This document shows positions 35,703-43,688 of a stretch of DNA of 64,000 nt, one piece after another. A program made the translations under genes and the position numbers. How positions within the stretch are numbered: position 1 is the stretch's first letter; every line of letters begins with the position of its first letter. The stretch is taken from the NCBI GenBank assembly GCA_017743475.1, contig JAGHYV010000005.1, positions 17,931 through 81,930 on the forward strand. The letters run 5' to 3'. This DNA is from Roseiflexus sp. (GTDB lineage Bacteria; Chloroflexota; Chloroflexia; Chloroflexales; Roseiflexaceae). The notes below the pieces were generated by a model. It was not told the DNA's origin. It was given only the letters and a program-made list of their open reading frames with translations, and did not search any database.

Positions 35703-36761
35703 TCACGACACAATGCCGCTTGCGACGAGCAACTCGGCGTTGAGAATAGCGCCGCCAGCCGCGCCGCGGATGGTATTGTGCGACAGCGCAACCATGCGCA
35801 CATCCAGTACCGGGCAGGCACGCACCCGCCCGACGCTGGCGCTCATGCCGCGCCCGGCGTCACGGTCACGACGGGGTTGTGGACGGTCGCTGGCGCGGTG
35901 AACGATGAGCGCTTGTTCTGGCGAACTTGGCAGGTGACGCACAATCTCAGGTGGCGTGAACCCTTCCAGCACTGCTAGCGCCTCTTCCGGCGATGGTTTC
36001 TGTGCAAATGATGCCGCGATCAGCGCTGTATGGCCATCAATGATCGGAACACGAGTCACCTGTGCGCTGATGGCGATCTGCGCTTCGATAACCCGACCTT
36101 CCACAACTCTGCCAAGCAATTTGCGCGGCTCGGACTCAATCTTCGCCTCCTCGCCGCCATCGGCGATATTCGGGATGATATTGTCGATAATGTCGAGCGA
36201 CGCCACGCCGGGATACCCGGCGCCAGACACTGCCTGGAGTGTACTGATGTGCACCTTCTGCAAACCAAACGCATCGTGGAGCGGCTTCAGCGGCATCACA
36301 GCGCTGATCGTTGCACAGTTTGGGTTGGTCACCAGGCATCCCTGCCAGCCACGTTCAGCACGTTGACGTTCAATCAGCGCCAGTTGATCAGGATTGACCT
36401 CTGGGATGATCAGCGGCACATCAGCGACTGTGCGGTAGGCGGATGCATTCGAGCAGACAGCAGTGCGTGCTGCCCAGAGCGGCTCCGCCTCACGCGCCAC
36501 ATCTGTTGGCAGCGCCGACAGCGCAATCGCAACATCAGCCACTATTTCAGTTGGCTGAACGATCATTTTCGCTGCCCGTTCCGGGATCGGCGTATCGAGT
36601 ATCCAGCGCACCACTCCGCCGTAGGGATGCCCAATCGTCCGGTCCGAACCAGTCAATACAGCTATCTCGAACCACGGGTGATCCGCCAGGAGTTGTACCA
36701 TCCGCTGACCAACGGCGCCTGTGGCGCCGAGAATAGCAACCGGTAATCGCTTGTGAAGCAT
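35703..36761 (-). CDS. asd: Aspartate-semialdehyde dehydrogenase
   Basis: Reduces aspartyl phosphate to the semialdehyde, the branch point for Thr, Met, Lys and diaminopimelate. The ATG at 36761 has GGGAGGG ten bases upstream and gives MLHKRLPVAILGATGAVGQR, the NADP-binding motif. The catalytic Cys is in LVTNPNCATISAVMPLKPLH, substrate residues lie in TLQAVSGAGYPGVASLDIID, and the distal His is in IIDGHTALIAASFAQKPSPE. Full length. It is the third gene of thrC-lysC-asd, 24 bp after lysC, and is controlled by the attenuator upstream of thrC. Confidence 0.96.
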   Translation of the reverse strand: MLHKRLPVAILGATGAVGQRMVQLLADHPWFEIAVLTGSDRTIGHPYGGVVRWILDTPIPERAAKMIVQPTEIVADVAIALSALPTDVAREAEPLWAARTAVCSNASAYRTVADVPLIIPEVNPDQLALIERQRAERGWQGCLVTNPNCATISAVMPLKPLHDAFGLQKVHISTLQAVSGAGYPGVASLDIIDNIIPNIADGGEEAKIESEPRKLLGRVVEGRVIEAQIAISAQVTRVPIIDGHTALIAASFAQKPSPEEALAVLEGFTPPEIVRHLPSSPEQALIVHRASDRPQPRRDRDAGRGMSASVGRVRACPVLDVRMVALSHNTIRGAAGGAILNAELLVASGIVS

Positions 36762-36785
36762 ACCTGTGATCCCTCCCATTAGGCT

Positions 36786-38189
36786 TCATACCCTCGTCAG
36801 GCGATGCATAGCGCGCACGGCAGCATCGCAGTCTGCCGCAGCGACGACGGTGCTGATCGAACATTCAGATGATCCTTGCGCGATAGCGATCACGTTGATA
36901 TGACTGTCGGCGAGTGCGCCAAAGACGCGCGCCGCAACCCCCGGCGTGTCGCGCATACCTGCGCCAACTGCAGTCACAATCGCGACATTCTCACGCGCCC
37001 AGATCCGATCAATATCGCGGCGCGCCAGTTCCATCGCCAGGTTGTGCTCAAGCGCGTAGGTGACCTGGGCAACAGTGTTGGACGGCACAACAAAGCAGAT
37101 ACTCTGTTCCGACGACGCCTGTGAGATCATGAGCACATTCGCGCCAACACTGGCAACGGCGCTAAAGGTGCGTGCAGCAACGCCAGGAACGCCGATCATG
37201 CCGCGTCCTTCAACAGTGACGAGACTCAGATTGCGGATGGCAGTGACGGCTTTAACTGTCTGACCGTTCGGTTCAACCTCCTGAACAACCAGCGTACCAG
37301 GGTGAGATGGGTTGAAGGTATTGCGAACACGCAGCGGAATACCGCGTTCGACAATCGGGCGAATAGTGCGCGGATGCAGCACCTTCGCACCAAAATATGC
37401 CAGTTCTCCCATCTCGGCATACGAGAGAACTGGTATCACGCGGGCATCGGGTGCCAGACGCGGGTCGGTGGTCATCACACCATCAACGTCGGTATAGATA
37501 TCGACCTCGTCAGCGTCGAGCGCTGCGCCGATGATTGCGCCGCTGTAATCGCTGCCGCCGCGCCCCAGTGTGGTCGTTACCCCCTGCTCGGTTGCACCAA
37601 TAAAACCAGTAATGACCGGCACAATGCCACTGTCGAGCAGCGGCAGGATCCGGGCGCGGGTTCGTTCGCGTGTCACTTCCTGCAACGGGCGTGCATCGCC
37701 GAAGTGTGCAGTCGTCACGATGAATTCGGAAGCATCAAGTGCTTCGGCAGGGATACCGCGCGCCCGTAGTGCTGCAGCCACTACCCGCACACTCATACGC
37801 TCGCCAAGACTCGAAATTGCATCAATCGCACGCGGAGACAGTTCACCGAGAACTGCGACGCTGTGACACAGGATGCTGAATTCGTCAATCAGGCGTGCAA
37901 TCTGATCGTTAATAGCAGCGCGCTCCTGATCGTCAGGCACAAGTTCCGCCAGCGCAGCGGCATGCTTTTCGCGCAGCATCCGATCCAGATCGCGAAATGT
38001 GTGCTTATCGCCGGATGCAGCAGTTGTCGCGCCGCGGATCAGCATATCGGTCACACCACTCATTGCGGAGACTACCAGCACTACACGCCCCCAGGCAGCA
38101 CGTTGCGCTTCGGTGATTGCAGCCACTGCCTGGATCGCAGCAGCATCACCAACCGAGGTGCCACCAAACTTCATCACCAGCAAAGGCAT
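36786..38189 (-). CDS. lysC: Aspartate kinase
   Basis: Phosphorylates aspartate as the first step of the aspartate amino-acid family. It starts MPLLVMKFGGTSVGDAAAIQ, with AAGGAGGG upstream. Kinase motifs are VSAMSGVTDMLIRGA, GFIGATEQGVTTTLGRGGSD and DADEVDIYTDVDGVMTTDPR. Two ACT domains at the C-terminus (GRGMIGVPGVAARTFSAVAS and GAGMRDTPGVAARVFGALAD) suggest feedback by Thr and/or Lys. At 467 residues it is the monofunctional long form and has no homoserine dehydrogenase domain. It lies 17 bp after thrC. Confidence 0.96.
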   Translation of the reverse strand: MPLLVMKFGGTSVGDAAAIQAVAAITEAQRAAWGRVVLVVSAMSGVTDMLIRGATTAASGDKHTFRDLDRMLREKHAAALAELVPDDQERAAINDQIARLIDEFSILCHSVAVLGELSPRAIDAISSLGERMSVRVVAAALRARGIPAEALDASEFIVTTAHFGDARPLQEVTRERTRARILPLLDSGIVPVITGFIGATEQGVTTTLGRGGSDYSGAIIGAALDADEVDIYTDVDGVMTTDPRLAPDARVIPVLSYAEMGELAYFGAKVLHPRTIRPIVERGIPLRVRNTFNPSHPGTLVVQEVEPNGQTVKAVTAIRNLSLVTVEGRGMIGVPGVAARTFSAVASVGANVLMISQASSEQSICFVVPSNTVAQVTYALEHNLAMELARRDIDRIWARENVAIVTAVGAGMRDTPGVAARVFGALADSHINVIAIAQGSSECSISTVVAAADCDAAVRAMHRLTRV

Positions 38190-38206
38190 TGCGAACCCTC
38201 CTTGCG

Positions 38207-39247
38207 TTACCAGCCCAACCATCGAAGAATAGCGTTCATATCTGCCGGCACTGGCCGCGGTGAGTCGAATTGCTCTACTGCCAGTCCGGGATCCTTCAAT
38301 CCATGACCGGTCAGCACTGCCACGTAGCATGCATCCGGATCGGCGCGCCCCTCGGCGACCACTTTGCGCAACCCAGCGACGCCAGCCGCCGATGCCGGTT
38401 CCGCAAATACTCCCTCCAGTCGCGCCAGGTCGCGCCAGCTCTGCAAGATCTGCTCATCGCTGACGGCGTCGATCAATCCTCCCGACTGATCACGCGCGTC
38501 GAGCGCGTAACACCAGCTCGCTGGATTGCCGATTCGGATCGCGGTCGCAACCGTCTCAGGACGTTCCACCGGAGCGCCGCGCACAATCGGCGCCGCACCC
38601 TCTGCTTGAAAGCCAAACATCTTCGGCAGGCGGTTGATCCTCCCTGCTTCGTAATACCTGCGGAATCCCATCCAGTACGCAGTGATGTTGCCTGCATTGC
38701 CAACCGGCAGACAGAGTGCATCAGGCGGACCTCCCAGCGCATCACAGATCTCGTAGGCTGCGGTCGCCTGCCCTTCGAGGCGGTGCGGATTAACGGAGTT
38801 AACTAGCGTCACTGGAAACTGCTGCGCCAGATCGCGCACAATGCGCAGCGCTTCATCAAAGTTTCCCTCGATCACCAGCAACCGCGCGCCATACATTAAC
38901 GCCTGCGCCAGTTTCCCCAGGGCAATCTTTCCGGCAGGTACCACAACGATGGACTCGATACCGGCATGCGCCGCATATGCTGCTGCGCTTGCCGAGGTAT
39001 TTCCGGTCGAAGCGCAGATGACCGAGGTGGCGCCAGCTTCGATGGCCTTGGCAACCGCCACTACCATCCCGCGATCTTTGAACGATCCGGTCGGGTTGGC
39101 GCCTTCGTACTTCAGGTACAACTCACGCACGCCGATGGAGCGCGCCAGGCGGGGTGCAGCGATCAGCGGCGTGTCGCCCTCGCCAAGGCTGAGACGCGGA
39201 GTTTGCCTGGTCAATGGCAGAAATGCGCCATAGCGTTCGAACAGCAT
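38207..39247 (-). CDS. thrC: Threonine synthase
   Basis: PLP enzyme that converts O-phosphohomoserine to threonine. The ATG at 39247 with a GGAGGAAG site gives MLFERYGAFLPLTRQTPRLS. The PLP Lys is in PTGSFKDRGMVVAVA, phosphate-binding is in ASTGNTSASAAAYAA, and the C-terminal Ser/Gly region (PASAAGVAGLRK, LTGHGLKDP) is present. At 346 residues it is the short bacterial form. It is the first gene of the operon and lies directly behind the attenuator terminator, so its expression should respond first to Thr supply. Confidence 0.95.
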   Translation of the reverse strand: MLFERYGAFLPLTRQTPRLSLGEGDTPLIAAPRLARSIGVRELYLKYEGANPTGSFKDRGMVVAVAKAIEAGATSVICASTGNTSASAAAYAAHAGIESIVVVPAGKIALGKLAQALMYGARLLVIEGNFDEALRIVRDLAQQFPVTLVNSVNPHRLEGQATAAYEICDALGGPPDALCLPVGNAGNITAYWMGFRRYYEAGRINRLPKMFGFQAEGAAPIVRGAPVERPETVATAIRIGNPASWCYALDARDQSGGLIDAVSDEQILQSWRDLARLEGVFAEPASAAGVAGLRKVVAEGRADPDACYVAVLTGHGLKDPGLAVEQFDSPRPVPADMNAILRWLGW

Positions 39248-39269
39248 GCCTTCCTCCGTCTGTAAATAG

Positions 39270-39299
39270 AAAAGCCCCCATCCTGGTGCAGGAGGGGGC
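39270..39299 (-). terminator. Attenuator terminator before thrC
   Basis: On the minus strand GCCCCCTCCTG pairs with CAGGATGGGGGC (39274-39299, one bulged A) and is followed by TTTT (39270-39273). This is a strong intrinsic terminator placed only 22 bases before the thrC start, so it must be conditional. Its 5' arm CCCCCTCCT can instead pair with GGGAGGG inside the leader peptide gene (39333-39339), giving a mutually exclusive antiterminator. Confidence 0.8.
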
Positions 39300-39318
39300 G
39301 TCCATCGCAATCCAGCTG

Positions 39319-39411
39319 TCAGCGCCCGGAAACCCTCCCACGACGAATCGCCCCAATCATAGTGGTCGGGGTCATCGTCGCGGTTATCGTCGTGTGGGGT
39401 GCTGCAAGCAT
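39319..39411 (-). CDS. Threonine-operon leader peptide (30 aa)
   Basis: Short reading frame ATG 39411 to TGA 39319 whose codons 7-17 read TTITATMTPTT, that is seven Thr in eleven residues, followed by MIGAI and a basic end (RRGRVSGR). It begins about 30 bases after the predicted transcription start. A ribosome stalled at these codons for lack of charged tRNA-Thr would leave GGGAGGG (codons 25-27) free to pair with the terminator arm. A ribosome that reaches the stop would cover it and let the terminator form. A clear ribosome site is not visible, which is the main weakness. Confidence 0.72.
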   Translation of the reverse strand: MLAAPHTTITATMTPTTMIGAIRRGRVSGR

Positions 39412-39446
39412 ATCAGTTGCCGGTGTCGCGGATTGTTGACAGGGTT

Positions 39447-39475
39447 ACTATACCCGTGATGGCGCAGACTGTCAA
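39447..39475 (-). promoter_or_regulatory. Consensus sigma-70-type promoter of thr operon
   Basis: TTGACA (39470-39475) and TATAGT (39447-39452) on the minus strand, separated by exactly 17 bp. Predicted transcription start near 39440, about 30 bases before the leader-peptide ATG. It is the best promoter match I see in the window, as expected for an operon controlled by termination and not by initiation. Confidence 0.75.
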
Positions 39476-39567
39476 GCGAACCGGGACAGGGGGTGCGAGC
39501 CAGGTGCCAGGAAACGATCCACACTTTTCAACATTCAACCTTCATCCACTGTCTCCCCTCGCTGTGC

Positions 39568-39573
39568 TATAAT
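39568..39573 (+). promoter_or_regulatory. -10 box TATAAT upstream of HTH/recombinase-core-like gene
   Basis: Perfect TATAAT 39 bases before the ATG at 39612. No good -35 hexamer occurs at 16-18 bp (TCCACT at the expected place), so it is a weak or activator-dependent promoter. Confidence 0.4.
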
Positions 39574-39611
39574 TGCTACCAGAAAACTGCACAATTAGGA
39601 GCATTTCGACT

Positions 39612-41519
39612 ATGGCGCAGCGCGAACCGACCATCGCTAGCATTCTTATGGAACTGGCTGAGGAATACGACGATGTCGTCGCTGAACGTGAAATCTATGA
39701 ACGTGTGTTGCACCGGCGCCCAAGCCAGGCACGTGATCCTTTCGCCAGCATTCGTGAACGTCTCCGCTTCCATGCGAGCGAGGTCGGTTGGGTGCGGCTC
39801 GGTGAGGGCAAATTGTTACCCCTGCGCATCGCATTGACCGGATTGCGATTCCGGGTTGCGCCGGATCCGCACGAAATGGCGACTGGCCTGCTGCTGCGCA
39901 CACGGTTGATCCCGTTCGTTCCGCTCAACCGCACCGACTTTGTGCTGATCGACGCTGGGGGATCGCCAATCCGGTTTCAATTTGATGCCATTACCCGGAT
40001 CGATGATCCGTTCGGTCCGATGGAACAGCCAGCGATCAATATCGGCGACTGGATGCAACAGATGTTCGACGGCGACACGATCCTGGTGACGATTGAGCAG
40101 ACATTGCCGCTGACGCTCCGTTTTCAACGTGAGCCATACTCAGCCGTCCATTCGATTGAGGCGCGCCGTCAGGAACAGGAACTGCTTGAAGGGATCGCTA
40201 CTCGTGTCCTGTCCAGCCGGTCGCTCCCGATCAGCGCCGCCGAAGCTGTGCTGCCGGTCTATGCCCGAGCATCGTGGCGCACAACATACGCGGGACGACC
40301 CTGGCAGGACCTGGTGCTGAGCGATCATCGGCTGCGTCTGATCAACGGTCTGTTCCTCAGTGATCGGACGCATCATTCGCTGCTTGATCTCTTTGACACC
40401 CAGGAGCAACAGTCCTGGGAAGTGCACGACGCCGAACTGCTAGCAGCAATCGATGCCCTGCAACGCGATATGCTGGAGAGTCGCCGCGAAGCGGCAGCGC
40501 AGGAGATCTGGAATGGCGTTGCGCCGCGCGCGTCGACGGCGCAGGTGGTCTTCGATACACGCACCGGCGAAACAACGGTCATTCAGCCAGATCCGATCAA
40601 CGCCCTCCAAGATTATACCGCGCAGATCGAGGAACGACTGCGCAACGGCGAGTACGATCAGAGTGAGTGGGACGTGCTCGACGAGGACGATGCACTCTTT
40701 GCAGACGTGGGCATCGATGACGACGAACTGCCGATAATCGACAATCTGCGCGAATTGATCGCCAAACGCCCTGAACTGCTCGCTGCTGCCCGTCGCCTGG
40801 TAACGGCGCTCAGCCCCGACGAGATCGAGCGTCTGCGCCACGCCCAGAGCAATGAAGAGATCCAGAATATTCTGGCGGCGCGTTTTCACCGCATGCTCCC
40901 TGATCATCCGTACCTGTTCGCAACGCTTGTGCCGTATGTCGCTTCGGATACGACCATCTCCGATTTCAACGGCGGACCGCCCGAACTGGAAGCGATTTCC
41001 GACGATGATATATCGCCGCTCGATGAGGAATGGGACGATGAAAGCGATGCATGGGACGATGAGGGCGACGACTGGCCAACACCCGGCGATGAGGCGCTGG
41101 CTGCCAGCCACGAGTTGATGGAGCGTTTCTATGCGTTCCTTCTGGCGCAGGGCAAAAGTGAGGCAACTGCTGCCAGTCGCACTGGTGATCTGTGGATCTA
41201 TGCCGATTTCCTGGCCAGCTACTATGCAAAGACGCTCGCCGAAGGCAACTATGCGACACTTGATGAATGCCTATTCTTCTTCTACCCTCGTCGTGTTGCC
41301 AACAGTTCGCCGCGTGGAGCGCGCGAACTCTGTACGTCCCTGAAGCAGTTTTATGCTTTCCTGCGTACGGAATGCAATATCGACGATCGCTTCGCGCGCG
41401 AAATGTGGCGTCGTCGCGATCAGGCTGCGCGGGTCGTCGATCTCTACGAGCGGATCGATGCTGACTCACCACAGTTTGAGCGGTTGTTCGTGCGCCTGTT
41501 CGCCCCGTATACCGTCTGA
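39612..41519 (+). CDS. Unknown 635-aa protein: HARE-HTH-like N-terminus, acidic middle, recombinase core-binding-like C-terminus
   Basis: ATG 39612 with TTAGGAGC upstream. Residues 1-75 (PTIASILMELAEEYDDVVAE to LGEGKLLPLRIAL) look like a HARE-HTH/HB1-type winged helix. A middle region with YARASWRTTYAGRPWQDLVL and DRTHHSLLDLFDTQEQ follows and is unrecognised. Next is a very acidic linker (LDEEWDDESDAWDDEGDDWP, near nt 41022-41080). The last 130 residues (MERFYAFLLAQGKSEATAAS, RTGDLWIYADFLASYY, LCTSLKQFYAFLRTECN) resemble the SAM-like core-binding domain of tyrosine recombinases, but no catalytic R-H-R-Y domain follows. Likely nucleic-acid associated; function unknown. Confidence 0.75.
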   Translation: MAQREPTIASILMELAEEYDDVVAEREIYERVLHRRPSQARDPFASIRERLRFHASEVGWVRLGEGKLLPLRIALTGLRFRVAPDPHEMATGLLLRTRLIPFVPLNRTDFVLIDAGGSPIRFQFDAITRIDDPFGPMEQPAINIGDWMQQMFDGDTILVTIEQTLPLTLRFQREPYSAVHSIEARRQEQELLEGIATRVLSSRSLPISAAEAVLPVYARASWRTTYAGRPWQDLVLSDHRLRLINGLFLSDRTHHSLLDLFDTQEQQSWEVHDAELLAAIDALQRDMLESRREAAAQEIWNGVAPRASTAQVVFDTRTGETTVIQPDPINALQDYTAQIEERLRNGEYDQSEWDVLDEDDALFADVGIDDDELPIIDNLRELIAKRPELLAAARRLVTALSPDEIERLRHAQSNEEIQNILAARFHRMLPDHPYLFATLVPYVASDTTISDFNGGPPELEAISDDDISPLDEEWDDESDAWDDEGDDWPTPGDEALAASHELMERFYAFLLAQGKSEATAASRTGDLWIYADFLASYYAKTLAEGNYATLDECLFFFYPRRVANSSPRGARELCTSLKQFYAFLRTECNIDDRFAREMWRRRDQAARVVDLYERIDADSPQFERLFVRLFAPYTV

Positions 41520-41821
41520 AACCGTCTGAGTGCACGATTGCGCGTGATGATGATATTGCTCCTGTGCCACCGACATCACAGGAGTAGAGTGGCTATCCAT
41601 AGATAATTGAGATCGCCTCGCTGCTAAGACGCAGAGCACGCAGAGGTACCATAATGAAAACTCTGCAGTCTCAGCACCTGGTATAATGCAAGCCTGCGCT
41701 CTCTGCTCCTCTCTGCGGTGCAACCATTCAACGCGCCACCAGGTGGCGGAGAATGCAAAGAGAAAACGCGCAAGACCCCGCGTCTCCACCACCTCTGTAG
41801 TGAATTTTTGTAGTGAAGGCG
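41520..41821. other. Intergenic gap, nothing coding
   Basis: About 300 bp between the unknown protein and the M61 peptidase. It contains a stretch with ACGCAGAGCACGCAGAGG near 41629-41646 and a TATAAT at 41682-41687, which may be part of the peptidase promoter. No ORF with family resemblance and no terminator hairpin were seen. Confidence 0.4.
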
Positions 41822-43618
41822 ATGATATATTTCATCTCGATGCTGCGCCCCAACACGCACCTGTATGATGTGGCGTTGGATATCCATTCTATCGAAGAAC
41901 CAACGCTCGATCTGGCGCTGCCTGCCTGGACACCGGGGTCGTACCTGATCCGCGATTATGCGCGCCATGTGCAATCATTCGTCGCAACCGACGAGCACGG
42001 CATACCATTGCCTTGGCGAAAGATCGACAAAACCACCTGGCGCATCGAAAACGGCACCGCTCGACGCATCCGGGTCACCTATCAGGTCTATGCGTTCGAG
42101 TTGAGCGTCCGCACCAGTCACCTCGACAACACGCATGGCTATTTCAATCCTTCTAACATCTTCATGTATCGCTGCGGTCACGCCCACGAACCATGCCTGG
42201 TTCATGTTCAGATTCCTCCTGGATGGCGAATAACGACTGGTCTCGCACCTGCGTCGGAGCAAAACGATGGATGGGTCACATTCCACGCTCACGATTACGA
42301 CGAACTGGCCGACTCACCGTTCGAGTGTGGCACGCACCGCGTGCTGACGTTCGAGGTGGATGGCATTCCACACGACATTGCGCTCTGGGGACACGGCAAT
42401 GAAGACGAGCAGCGGATACTGACCGATATATGCACCATCGTTAAAACCACACGCGCTATGTTTGGTCGTCTGCCGTACTCCCGCTACGTCTTCATCGTCC
42501 ACCTGGTCGATGGTGGGTACGGCGGGCTGGAACATCGCAACAGTGTTTCCTGTATTGTTGATCGCTGGGGATTCCGTCCTGCACGTTCGTATGAAAAGTT
42601 CCTGGCGCTCATCGCCCATGAGTTCTTCCACGTCTGGAATGCCAAGCGCATTCGTCCTGTACCGCTGGGACCGTTCGACTACACCCGCGAAAACTACACC
42701 CGTCAGTTATGGGTGATAGAGGGCATCACTAGTTACTACGATCAGCTGATCCTGCTGCGCGCCGGGTTGATCAGCCGCGAACGCTATCTCGAAATGATCG
42801 CCGACGACATCAAACTGTTGCAGAGTCAGCCGGGACGTACGTTGCAGTCGCTCGAAGAGAGCAGTTTCGACGCCTGGATCAAGTTCTACCGCCCCGATGA
42901 AAATGGACCTAACAGCAGCGTCTCGTACTACCTGAAAGGCAGCCTGGTTGCGCTCCTGCTCGATCTGGAAATCCGACGGCGCACTGGCGGCGCGCGTTCG
43001 CTCGACGATGTGATGCGCTATCTCTATGCGGAATACGCGGACGACCACGTGCACGACCTCTATAGTGGCAATCGGGTGAAGCGCCCCGGTTTCGATGACA
43101 ATGACGGCTTCTGCCGCGCAGTCGAAACTGTCGCTGGCGCGGAGGACGGCGCGTACCGGGCATTCCTGGCGCACGCGGTGTCCGGCACAGGCGAACTCGA
43201 TTATGCACGCGCCTTCGAAACAGTTGGATTGCACCTCGTGTGGGGACATGCGCTTGAAAAAGAGAATGATCATCCGCCAGCATGGCACGGGTTGCGCCTC
43301 AAGACCGAGCATGGTCGCCTCAAAGTATCGGTCGTCCTGGCGGGCGGACCCGGCGAAGCCGCCGGGATCTACGCTGGCGACGAACTGATTGCGCTCGATG
43401 GTGTCCGAATTGATGAAGAGCGTCTCAAGGCGCGGATAGCGGAGCGACGACCAGGACAGACAGTTGTGTTCAGCCTGTTTCGGCGCGACGATCTCCTTCA
43501 CATCCCACTGCAACTTGCCGAAGCGCCGCCCGATACCCTCACGATCGCACCGGTCGAGGCGCCAACCGATGAGCAGACTCGACAACTGGAAGCATGGTTG
43601 AAGGTGATAGCATCCTGA
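41822..43618 (+). CDS. M61-family peptidase (glycyl aminopeptidase-like) with PDZ domain
   Basis: Zinc metallopeptidase of about 598 residues. It starts MIYFISMLRPNTHLYDVALD; a GTG nine bases earlier is the alternative. The N-terminal domain ends near residue 170. The catalytic domain has HEFFHVWNAKRIRPVPLGPF (HExxH zinc motif, near nt 42618-42650) and the downstream Glu in RQLWVIEGITSYYDQ. A C-terminal PDZ follows (AGGPGEAAGIYAGDELIALDG, then RPGQTVVFSLFRRDD). No signal peptide is seen, so it is probably cytoplasmic. The length and domain order match the family. Confidence 0.92.
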   Translation: MIYFISMLRPNTHLYDVALDIHSIEEPTLDLALPAWTPGSYLIRDYARHVQSFVATDEHGIPLPWRKIDKTTWRIENGTARRIRVTYQVYAFELSVRTSHLDNTHGYFNPSNIFMYRCGHAHEPCLVHVQIPPGWRITTGLAPASEQNDGWVTFHAHDYDELADSPFECGTHRVLTFEVDGIPHDIALWGHGNEDEQRILTDICTIVKTTRAMFGRLPYSRYVFIVHLVDGGYGGLEHRNSVSCIVDRWGFRPARSYEKFLALIAHEFFHVWNAKRIRPVPLGPFDYTRENYTRQLWVIEGITSYYDQLILLRAGLISRERYLEMIADDIKLLQSQPGRTLQSLEESSFDAWIKFYRPDENGPNSSVSYYLKGSLVALLLDLEIRRRTGGARSLDDVMRYLYAEYADDHVHDLYSGNRVKRPGFDDNDGFCRAVETVAGAEDGAYRAFLAHAVSGTGELDYARAFETVGLHLVWGHALEKENDHPPAWHGLRLKTEHGRLKVSVVLAGGPGEAAGIYAGDELIALDGVRIDEERLKARIAERRPGQTVVFSLFRRDDLLHIPLQLAEAPPDTLTIAPVEAPTDEQTRQLEAWLKVIAS

Positions 43619-43688
43619 TGAGGCATAGGTCGGTCAACACCTACTCGATGGGAATACAGCCACAGCAGGGACAGGAGGAACGTCTGCC

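Noticed and set aside
42707..43585. Minus-strand 292-codon open frame
   Set aside because: Antisense to the M61 peptidase; no features and no start signal.
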